From positions 1 to 50,604 of the forward strand of contig CAZVEV010000005.1 of NCBI GenBank assembly GCA_964625865.1: 50,604 nucleotides of DNA, in the 5' to 3' direction. The translations under genes were made by a program, and so were the position numbers. This DNA comes from CAZVEV01 sp964625865 (GTDB lineage: Bacteria > Planctomycetota > Phycisphaerae > SM23-33). Numbering within the stretch: position 1 is the stretch's first letter; each line of letters starts with the position of its first letter. Positions 43,445-50,604 of this stretch are shown piece by piece. Under the pieces are notes generated by a model, which worked only from the letters and a program-made list of their open reading frames with translations, searched no databases and was not told the DNA's origin.

Positions 43445-44896
43445 CTATTTCTTCGCCTCCTCGGGGGCCGGGCCTCCTCGGTAGGTCTTGGGCCGGGGCT
43501 TGGGGCGGACGAACTGAGCGGACTGAGGGTCCGGCGAGGTCAGGGGAATCGTGTCGCCGTAGCGTTTCTGTTCGGCGGCCAGCATCGCCATCATACGGGC
43601 CACCCGCGGCGCCTGGTCGGGCTGACCGGACAGGTCCCGCGTTTCGTGCGGATCGCTGTCCAGGTCGAACAGCAGCGTGCGATTGATCCGGGGGAAGCGG
43701 AGCAGCTTCCATCGCCCGTCGCGCACGGAACGCTGCGTGTTCATGTAGGCCAGGAACACCGTGTCCCGGACCTTGGTCTTCTTCCCGCGGATAATGGGGG
43801 CCAGGCTCAGTCCGTCGATGGCTTTCGGCGCCGGTGCGCCGACCAGTTCGCAGACGGTCGGGAAGATATCGTGGATGTATGCCAAGGCCTTGCTCGTGCC
43901 CTTGGCAATGCCGGGCCCCGCGACAAGCAGCGGGACCTTCATCGTGTCTTCGTAGATGTTCTGCTTGCCCATCAGCCCGTGCGAGCCAATCGCGATGCCC
44001 TGGTCGGATGAGAAGATGACGATGGTGTTATCGGTAAGGGACAGATCGTCCAGGGCCGTCAGCAGGCGTCCGATGTCGTGGTCCATGCTCGAGATCAGCG
44101 CGTAGTAGTCGTGCAGGTGGCGGCGGATGGCGTCTTTCGTGCGGGGCCAGGCCTCCAGACACTCGTCGCGAATCGTCATCGAGCCGATGTTCCACGGGTG
44201 GATGGGCTTGTAGTTAACGGGCAGGGGAATCCTCGCCGAGTCGTACAGGGCGCGAAACCGCCTCGCTGCCCAACGCGGGTCGTGCGGGCAGGGCAGGCCG
44301 AGATACATGAAGAACGGACGTGTCTTGTCGCGCGTGCCCTTGAGGAACGCCACCGCGTCGTCGACGAGCTTCCGGGCGGGCCGGCCCGTAGCCAGGGCCC
44401 GGACCATGTGGACGTTCTGGCGATGATCGAACTGCGTCTGGATCTGCGGCAGGTTGGCCGTCCCGCTCTTCTCGCTGTAGTACGTTTCATACCCGGCGGC
44501 CCGCATGGACTTGGGGAACGTGGCCTTGGCGGGATCGGCGTGCCACGTGTTCCTCGTGACGAGGCGCTTGCGTCTCGCGTCGTATCGGAAGCGGAAGAAC
44601 CCCCGTCCGCTCATCGCCATGTTCCGCGCCGGAATGCACACCGCCCCGCAGTTTCCGCCCAGGCAGTACGCGTTGGAAAAGATGAACGACCGCCGCGCCA
44701 GGCGGTCCAGCCCGGGCGTTACGATCGCCTTGTTGCCCAGCGCCGCAATCGTATCGGCCCGCTGGTCGTCCGTGAAGATGAACAGGACATTCGGCTTGGC
44801 GGCGCCGGCCTGGGGCGCCCCAACTGCCGATACCATCGTCGCCCCGACTGACGCAGCGCCCACTCGCGCCAGGAACTGTCGCCTCGATTGTCTCAT
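43445..44896 (-). CDS. TAT-exported sulfatase with CxPAR active-site motif
   Basis: A 483-residue sulfatase. TAT signal MRQSRRQFLARVGAAS leads to NVLFIFTDDQRADTIAALGN with the metal Asp pair. The formylglycine motif is CIPARNMAMSG, Cys at residue 87: Ala takes the place of the usual Ser. Formylglycine-generating enzyme accepts C-x-P-x-R, so it should still be matured. GLPCPHDPRWAARRF and FSSDQGIAIGSHGLMGK supply other active-site parts. ATG at 44896 has AAGGAG 6 nt upstream. It is not the subfamily of either sulfatase at 33.7-36.9 kb, suggesting three distinct sulfated substrates. The ferredoxin follows 75 bp downstream on the same strand. Confidence 0.9.
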   Translation of the reverse strand: MRQSRRQFLARVGAASVGATMVSAVGAPQAGAAKPNVLFIFTDDQRADTIAALGNKAIVTPGLDRLARRSFIFSNAYCLGGNCGAVCIPARNMAMSGRGFFRFRYDARRKRLVTRNTWHADPAKATFPKSMRAAGYETYYSEKSGTANLPQIQTQFDHRQNVHMVRALATGRPARKLVDDAVAFLKGTRDKTRPFFMYLGLPCPHDPRWAARRFRALYDSARIPLPVNYKPIHPWNIGSMTIRDECLEAWPRTKDAIRRHLHDYYALISSMDHDIGRLLTALDDLSLTDNTIVIFSSDQGIAIGSHGLMGKQNIYEDTMKVPLLVAGPGIAKGTSKALAYIHDIFPTVCELVGAPAPKAIDGLSLAPIIRGKKTKVRDTVFLAYMNTQRSVRDGRWKLLRFPRINRTLLFDLDSDPHETRDLSGQPDQAPRVARMMAMLAAEQKRYGDTIPLTSPDPQSAQFVRPKPRPKTYRGGPAPEEAKK

Positions 44897-45030
44897 GTCT
44901 GCTCCTTGCCCGTCAGAACGCCTCAGCCACGCCACATGTCGAAACCCTATCTCCGATCCAAGCCCAACACAAGCCGTCGCGGGAGTACACTGGTGGCACA
45001 GTTACCTGCCTCGGCGTGGAGTGAAGGCGC

Positions 45031-46215
45031 CTAGCGAGCCGTATTGGCCCACGTGGGGGCCGTCAGGACCAGCAGGCCCATCGCCGTGCCGTACGATTCG
45101 CCGCAGTGGTCCTTCGAGTCGATCCAGTGGCCGTCCGGCTTCTGCAGGGCCAGGAAGTGACTGACCAACGCGGGGCGGTACTTGGCCTGCGTCTCACCGC
45201 CGAGATACTCCACGGCCTGGGCGAGGTAGAAGTACCCGTAGAAGCAGTAGAACGTCCCGATCATGTAGGGCCTCTGGTGGCAGCCCTTCTCGAGGTCGCG
45301 CACCTTGTCCATTCGCTCGCGGTACGCGAAGAACGTCTCGACGGCCTTCCGGAGGCGGTCGTTCAAACCGGCGCCGCCCTGGAGCAGCGCGAGTTCCAGT
45401 TGCACCGACCGCCCGATGGAGTCCCGCACGCGCCCGCGCGTGTCCAGCGTCTTCGGGACCCCCTGGTAGGACACGTAGTGCCCCGGGTTGCTCTGTCGTT
45501 TGAGGTAGGCCATCGGGGCCGCGATCATGCCGGCGGGCACGGGAATCGATGCCTCGCGGGCCGACACCAGGCCCATCAGCACCGTCGCGGTGGTGAAGCT
45601 CTCGCTCGGCCCCTTGTCGTACGTCCACCCGCCGTCGGTCTGCTGCGTCTTGCCCAACGCCGCAACCATGGCCCCCATCTCGGCCCGGACCTCCTTCCGC
45701 AATTCCGCCGGGACATCGCCCGAGCAAAGCGTGCGCCCCAGCACGAACAGGCTGAACGCCTGGCTCCACACGTTCCGCTCGTGCACCTTGGGCGTGTTGT
45801 CGCGGGTGTTCTTCATCGTCCCGCTGTCTTCGATCGTGTCCAGCACGAACCGCAGGGCCCGGGCTCGGGCGCTTGCAGCCTTGCTGTCGTCCGGCGCCGC
45901 GGCCGTCAGCGCCAGGTACGCCAGGCTCGAGATGGCCACCGGATAGTCGGACTTGTGCGGCCCGGGCTCCTTCACGTCGTCTCCGCCCCAGGACCCGTCG
46001 TCCGCATGCTGCCTCGCCACCAGCGCCCTTGCCCCGCGACCAAGCGACAGGGAGACCTCGGCACCCCATAGGCTGCGGCCCGCCGCTCCGCCCGCTGCAA
46101 GGGCCGGCACATTGTCGCCGGGAGTCCTGGTCGTCGGAGCCGTTTCAGCAACACATCCCGACAGGATCACAAGGAGGCCTGTCGACAGCAGTATCGCTCT
46201 GGGAAGACGCATCAT
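45031..46215 (-). CDS. Lipoprotein with prenyltransferase/squalene-cyclase-like repeats
   Basis: A 394-residue envelope protein. The N-terminus MMRLPRAILLSTGLLVILSG ends in a lipobox LSGC. The body is built of helical repeats with QW-like motifs: QHADDGSWGGD (about 69-79), QQTDGGWTYD (about 190-200) and QKPDGHWIDS (about 363-372). This is the (alpha/alpha)6 barrel of terpene cyclases and protein prenyltransferases, as found in many uncharacterised planctomycete lipoproteins. The DxDD catalytic motif of cyclases is not present, so terpene synthesis is unlikely. AGAGGA lies before the first ATG. It is divergent from the LEPR-XLL gene and 134 bp upstream of the sulfatase on the same strand. Confidence 0.78.
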   Translation of the reverse strand: MMRLPRAILLSTGLLVILSGCVAETAPTTRTPGDNVPALAAGGAAGRSLWGAEVSLSLGRGARALVARQHADDGSWGGDDVKEPGPHKSDYPVAISSLAYLALTAAAPDDSKAASARARALRFVLDTIEDSGTMKNTRDNTPKVHERNVWSQAFSLFVLGRTLCSGDVPAELRKEVRAEMGAMVAALGKTQQTDGGWTYDKGPSESFTTATVLMGLVSAREASIPVPAGMIAAPMAYLKRQSNPGHYVSYQGVPKTLDTRGRVRDSIGRSVQLELALLQGGAGLNDRLRKAVETFFAYRERMDKVRDLEKGCHQRPYMIGTFYCFYGYFYLAQAVEYLGGETQAKYRPALVSHFLALQKPDGHWIDSKDHCGESYGTAMGLLVLTAPTWANTAR

Positions 46216-46371
46216 GGTTGATCCTCTGCTTCAGTATTTCGTCCCTGACCCATGCGGGGCATTCTACCGAGGCGGTGGCAAAGCAGCAATCGGATACGGC
46301 GGGCCGGAGTCCGGTCCTTCCTGGTTGCCGGCTCGCCTCGCACAGTTTCGGCCAGAGTTCCACGAGATATC

Positions 46372-46401
46372 TTTCCGCAGACGGCCGGGTTGTGGTATCA
46401 T
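46372..46401 (+). promoter_or_regulatory. Promoter of the LEPR-XLL gene
   Basis: TTTCCG (46372-46377) and TATCAT (46396-46401) are spaced 18 bp apart. The -10 context GGTATCAT is the same as at 3815-3822. Predicted start near 46408 leaves a leader of about 13 nt that still holds GGAGG 3 nt before the ATG, closer than usual. Confidence 0.45.
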
Positions 46402-46420
46402 CAACGTCTGGTGGAGGTCC

Positions 46421-49400
46421 ATGCAGTACGCAGCCGGCCATACATCCTGTTCGCCCGCGTTCATCGAGCCGCTCGAGCCGCGACTGCTGCTCTCGGCGGG
46501 GCTGCTGATCAGCGAGTTCATGGCCGTCAACGACGACACGCTCGACGACGGCGATCAGGTGGGCAACTACCCCGACTGGATCGAGATCCACAATCCCACT
46601 GACCAGGCCGTCAGCCTCGACGGGTGGTACCTCACCGACAAGTCGAACAACCTGGACAAGTGGCCCTTCCCCAACGTGTTGATCGACGCGGGTCAGTACA
46701 TGGTCGTCTTCGCCTCCGACCAGACCGTTGACGATTACGTCGACGGCCAGGGACACCTGCACACGAGCTTCGCCCTCAAGGGCGGCGGCGAGTACCTGGC
46801 GCTGACGCACGACGAGGGGGCCGGGCCGGTTGTCGTACACGAATACGCTCCGGAGTATCCCGAGCAGTTGGCGGATATCTCCTTCGGCATGCCGAGCGGC
46901 GAGATCATCTGGGACCAACTCGTCGCCGGCGGGGACCAGATAGCCTACCACGTGCCGACCAGCGGCGAGGACGTCACCGCGTGGACCGAGGCCGCCTTCG
47001 ATGATTCAGCGTGGGTGGACACTGTAACCTATGACCAGGCCGGTGTGCTGATTACCGAACTGGCCACCGGTGATCCCCGAAGCATCGAGATCCAGAACGT
47101 CTCAGACGTCTCGATTGCCACCGCCGGCTGGGTCGTGCTGGCCAACGATCCGGCCGCCGGGGTCAGCGGCGTCTTCGCCGAGGCCTGGTCGCTGCCGGCC
47201 TCCGTTGGGTCCGCTGCCGTAATCTACGCCACAGACGACGCCGGCGACGCCGCCGCGGACCATACCTTCTCGGCCGACGTTCCCTGGACCCTCACCGGCG
47301 ACGGCTGGGTCATGATCATCGACGATGCCGGGACCGTCAGGGACTTCGCCGTCTGGGGCTACTCCGCTGCCGAGGTCGCCTCGCTGTCGGTCGACTACGG
47401 CGGATTCACGGAGATCACCGTTGGCGACCAGTGGGTCGGCGATGCAGCGCCCGTCGGCGCCGAAGACGGCGGGCTTGACGGATGGGTGGCCTTCAACGAC
47501 CACGTTCGCGGCTCGGGCACGCACGCCAATACCACCAGCTACGCCGCTAACGGCACGGCGTCGGGGCTGCTCAAGAACGTCGCCACCAGCGCCCAGACGC
47601 CCGTGACGCTGACCACGACCCAGAGCGGCGCGAGCTTCGCCACCAACGGCGCCAACCCGGCGACGGGAACCGACGCGTACAACGCGTTCAACGGCTATGT
47701 CGACTTCAGTGCTGCTGCCGGCGCCAGCCTGGAGATCAACGCCGCCACCAACGACCACTACACGCACACCTTCACCGGCCTCGATGCCGGTAATGCGGTA
47801 ACCTACAACTTCACCGGGACGGCCATCCGGGGCAATTCGAGCTACACTAATCGGTGGACCCGGGTCGCTCTCGAAGGCGCCGCAGCCTCGACGCCGGAGT
47901 ACAGCACCGGCGATGGCGTGGTCGTCATCAGTCCGACCGAAGTCGCCATCTGGGTCGGACACAACAGTGCCGCCAACCAGGGCTTCGTCGCGGCCTGGAC
48001 AGACATCGATCCCGGCCCGGACGGGCAGTTCACGGTCGTATCGAGGCAGTACACCGGCTCCACGCCTGGCGTGGGGACCGGCACGGCCAATGGATCCAAA
48101 GGCTACGGGCTGGCGGGCATTCGCCTGGAGATGGTCGCCCCGGTCGGGCCGACGGCCTACCTTCGTCGCACCGGCGACCGCGATGCCGACGCGGCGGGCG
48201 ACTTCCTCCGTCGGGCCGATGCCTCATTCGGTTCGCAGAACCCGGACCTGACCGTCCCGTTCGGAACGACCGTGCCCGCCGTCACCGGTGTGGGCTTCAG
48301 CAACGTTCAGCCGGACTTCGACAGCATCATCGGCACGGACGTGGGCGACGTGATGCAGGGGACCAACGCCTCGCTCTGGACACGCCTGGCCTTCGACGCG
48401 ACCGACACCTCGTTTTTCGACAAGCTGGTTCTTCGGATGAAGTACGATGACGGCTTCATCGCATATCTCAACGGCGTCAAGGTCGCCCAGGCCAACGCCC
48501 CGGAAACGCTCACCTGGGACGCCGCCGCCACCGCCACACGCGACAACGCCGCCGCCGTCGTCTTCCAGGACTTCGATATCAGCGACCACCTGTCGTCGCT
48601 GGAGGCGACCGGGAACGTACTGGCCATCCACGCCCTGAACGTCACGGCTGCCGATGACGACCTGCTCGTCCTGCCCGAACTGATCGCCTCCAACAACCTC
48701 GATCTCCCGCAGTACATGACCACGCCCACGCCCCGGGCCGCCAACGTTCCCGGCGCCTTGGGCCTGGTGGCCGACACGGCCTTCAGCGTTGACCGCGGGT
48801 TCTACACCGATCCGTTCGACGTCGAGATCACCAGCGCGACGGCCGGGGCGGACATCTACTACACACTTGACGGTACCGAACCCACCGAGGCCGACGGCAT
48901 CCCGTACACTGGGCCAGTCCACATCGCCGGGCAGACCGTCCTCCGCGCCAAGGCCTTCAAACCCGGCTACATCCCGACCAACGTCGACACCCAGTCGTAC
49001 ATCTTCGTCGACGACGTCGTCGGCCAGGACTACCAGGCCACGCTCGATGCCGGCTTCCCGGCGGCCTGGGGCGGCACGAGTCCGGACTACGGCATCGACC
49101 CGGACGTGATCGGCACGTTCGATCCGGTCACCGGCGCCCCTAACGGCGATGACGACTTCGCCGGCGTCTATGCCGCCTCCATCAAGGACGACCTGAAGGC
49201 CGTCCCCACGCTGTCGATCGTCATGAACGTCGACGACATGTTCGGCTCAAACGGGATCTACACGAACTCGAGGAGTTCCGGCGTCAACTGGGAGAGGGCC
49301 GCCTCCGCCGAACTGATCTTCCCCGACGGTGCGGAAGGGTTCCAGGTCAACTGCGGCATCCGCATCCAGGGCGGCGCGTTCCGCAATCACAGCCTGACCA

Positions 49401-50604
49401 AGAAGCACTCGCTGCGCCTTCTGTTCAAGGACATCTACGGCCCGACGAAGCTGGAGTATCCGCTGTTCGGTGACGACGCGGTGGATCGCTTCGATACGAT
49501 CACCTTCCGGGCCGACGCGAACGACGGGTGGCAGTGGGGGTCGGCGGGGGGCCAGCCCCAATACGCACGCGACGAGTTCCTCCGGCGCGCGAGCCTCTCG
49601 ATGGGACAGGTCGACTCGCATGGCGAGCGCGTACACCTGTACATCAACGGGATCTACTGGGGCATGTACAACCCCGTCGAACGCCCGGACGCGGCGTTCG
49701 CCTCCAGCTACTTCGGTGGCGAGAAGGAGCAGTGGGACGCCATCAACTCAGGCGAGGCCGTCGACGGCAACAAGACCGCGTGGAATACGATGGTCTCACT
49801 GGCCGGTGACGTGAACTCCGCGGCCAACGAGACCGACCGGACGGCCGCCTACATGAAGGTCCAGGGGCTGAATCCCGACGGGACCGACAATCCGACCTGG
49901 GAGGACTACCTCGATGTCGACAACATGATCGACTACCTGATCTCGAACTTCTACGGGGGCAACTCCGACTGGCCCCACAAGAACTACTACGTGGGCAGGC
50001 GGCGCGGACCCGAGAGCACGGGCTTCAAGTTCTTCATGTGGGACGCCGAGTGGTCGCTCGATATGCGATCGAACGTCACCACCGACCGGACGGGCCAGTC
50101 CTCCGGCGTGGCCCAGCCGTATTCGCTGATCAAGGCCAGCCAGGAGTTCAAACTCCGCTTCGGCGACCGGGCACACCGGTACTTCTTCAACAGTGGGGCG
50201 TACTACGTCGATTCGAGCAATCCCGCGTGGGATCCGGCCCACCCGGAGCGGAACGTCCCGGCTGCCCTGTACGTGTCCATTCTTGACGAGATCGAGGACG
50301 CCATCGTCGGCGAGTCGGCGCGGTGGGGCGACCAGCACCGATCTACGCCCTATACACGCGACGCCGAATGGCGCAGCGAGGCCGACGGTCTCCTGGCCGA
50401 CTACTTCCCGTACCGCTCGGCCAACGTGCTCGAGGACTTCGTCAACGCGGGCCTCTACCCGGCCGTCGACGCGCCGGTGTTTCATGTGGACGGGGGGTAT
50501 CAGCATGGTGGGGCGGTGGCTTCGGGGGCGGAACTGACAATGCCGGACGACGGGACGACGATCTACTACACGACCGACGGCAGTGATCCGCGGGCGATCG
50601 GCGG
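46421..50604 (+). CDS. Giant LEPR-XLL surface protein with lamin-tail, chitobiase-like and CotH domains (cut by window end)
   Basis: At least 1394 residues, open to the last base. FIEPLEPRLLLSAG at 14-27 is the LEPR-XLL motif that marks large exported planctomycete proteins. Next is a lamin-tail domain (about 28-130: LISEFMAVNDDTLDD, YPDWIEIHNPTDQ), a second lamin-tail-like domain (about 208-350), a beta-rich module (about 380-585) and a lectin-like one (about 605-760, LVLRMKYDDGFIAYLNGVKV). A chitobiase C-terminal-like domain (about 786-865, YYTLDGTEPTEADG) precedes a CotH kinase-like domain (about 926-1300, VPTLSIVMNVDDMFG; IRIQGGAFRNHSLTKKHSLR). Another chitobiase-like domain starts at about 1350. 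The protein probably binds the surface or matrix; CotH domains can phosphorylate surface proteins. Confidence 0.9.
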   Translation, partial: MQYAAGHTSCSPAFIEPLEPRLLLSAGLLISEFMAVNDDTLDDGDQVGNYPDWIEIHNPTDQAVSLDGWYLTDKSNNLDKWPFPNVLIDAGQYMVVFASDQTVDDYVDGQGHLHTSFALKGGGEYLALTHDEGAGPVVVHEYAPEYPEQLADISFGMPSGEIIWDQLVAGGDQIAYHVPTSGEDVTAWTEAAFDDSAWVDTVTYDQAGVLITELATGDPRSIEIQNVSDVSIATAGWVVLANDPAAGVSGVFAEAWSLPASVGSAAVIYATDDAGDAAADHTFSADVPWTLTGDGWVMIIDDAGTVRDFAVWGYSAAEVASLSVDYGGFTEITVGDQWVGDAAPVGAEDGGLDGWVAFNDHVRGSGTHANTTSYAANGTASGLLKNVATSAQTPVTLTTTQSGASFATNGANPATGTDAYNAFNGYVDFSAAAGASLEINAATNDHYTHTFTGLDAGNAVTYNFTGTAIRGNSSYTNRWTRVALEGAAASTPEYSTGDGVVVISPTEVAIWVGHNSAANQGFVAAWTDIDPGPDGQFTVVSRQYTGSTPGVGTGTANGSKGYGLAGIRLEMVAPVGPTAYLRRTGDRDADAAGDFLRRADASFGSQNPDLTVPFGTTVPAVTGVGFSNVQPDFDSIIGTDVGDVMQGTNASLWTRLAFDATDTSFFDKLVLRMKYDDGFIAYLNGVKVAQANAPETLTWDAAATATRDNAAAVVFQDFDISDHLSSLEATGNVLAIHALNVTAADDDLLVLPELIASNNLDLPQYMTTPTPRAANVPGALGLVADTAFSVDRGFYTDPFDVEITSATAGADIYYTLDGTEPTEADGIPYTGPVHIAGQTVLRAKAFKPGYIPTNVDTQSYIFVDDVVGQDYQATLDAGFPAAWGGTSPDYGIDPDVIGTFDPVTGAPNGDDDFAGVYAASIKDDLKAVPTLSIVMNVDDMFGSNGIYTNSRSSGVNWERAASAELIFPDGAEGFQVNCGIRIQGGAFRNHSLTKKHSLRLLFKDIYGPTKLEYPLFGDDAVDRFDTITFRADANDGWQWGSAGGQPQYARDEFLRRASLSMGQVDSHGERVHLYINGIYWGMYNPVERPDAAFASSYFGGEKEQWDAINSGEAVDGNKTAWNTMVSLAGDVNSAANETDRTAAYMKVQGLNPDGTDNPTWEDYLDVDNMIDYLISNFYGGNSDWPHKNYYVGRRRGPESTGFKFFMWDAEWSLDMRSNVTTDRTGQSSGVAQPYSLIKASQEFKLRFGDRAHRYFFNSGAYYVDSSNPAWDPAHPERNVPAALYVSILDEIEDAIVGESARWGDQHRSTPYTRDAEWRSEADGLLADYFPYRSANVLEDFVNAGLYPAVDAPVFHVDGGYQHGGAVASGAELTMPDDGTTIYYTTDGSDPRAIG

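Overview
This window is high-GC DNA of about 50.6 kb. It most resembles a planctomycete, probably Phycisphaerae-like. The evidence is the combination of an LEPR-XLL N-terminal motif, two PEP-CTERM tails ending in an Arg cluster, three secreted sulfatases, a TAT-exported Gfo/Idh/MocA oxidoreductase, a PQQ-like propeller, CotH and lamin-tail domains, and an LptF/LptG pair that implies an outer membrane. No rRNA, tRNA, CRISPR array, intact transposase or phage gene was recognised. The assignment rests on gene families, not on a phylogenetic marker.

Layout: 0-3.7 kb (minus strand) has the start of asnS and a three-gene operon for an unknown envelope-anchored TPR protein and two small membrane-anchored partners. 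3.8-5.7 kb has an acyltransferase-3 membrane protein and an RHH/PIN toxin-antitoxin pair with a clear promoter and operator. 5.9-7.8 kb has a secreted PhoD-like metallophosphatase. 8.2-12 kb has lptF and lptG; LptF carries a periplasmic module repeated three times. 12.6-15.2 kb has a mutS2 without the Smr nuclease domain. 15.3-20.6 kb has the oxidoreductase, an MsrB-MsrA lipoprotein, an AGCS symporter and a CBM9-like protein. 20.7-28.2 kb has exported enzymes, probably for polysaccharide or glycoconjugate breakdown: an NHL propeller, a toroid protein, a clan GH-A glycosidase with a LamG-like tail, and an esterase fused to a zincin. A basic repeat protein follows. 28.4-46.2 kb has a PDZ/HEAT lipoprotein, two PEP-CTERM proteins, three sulfatases, a PQQ-like protein, a ferredoxin and a prenyltransferase-fold lipoprotein. 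From 46.4 kb to the end runs one very large LEPR-XLL surface protein, cut by the window edge.

Most products past 20 kb are exported (Sec, TAT or lipoprotein signals), so the region reads as an envelope and extracellular-degradation neighbourhood made of many short transcription units rather than one polysaccharide locus.

The gene-free stretches are full of palindromic repeats. Family A (about 74 bp, ends GTAGGGCGTGC) occurs five times, and in three copies its terminal TAG is the stop codon of the adjacent gene. One copy is split by a 355-bp element with 21-bp terminal inverted repeats and an 11-bp target duplication; removing that element and one copy of the duplication restores a normal family-A unit. 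Families B and C, a 193-bp inverted-repeat element and a duplicated ferredoxin 3' end show further repeat activity. Several genes have a -10 box only 6-8 bp before the start codon, which suggests leaderless transcripts.
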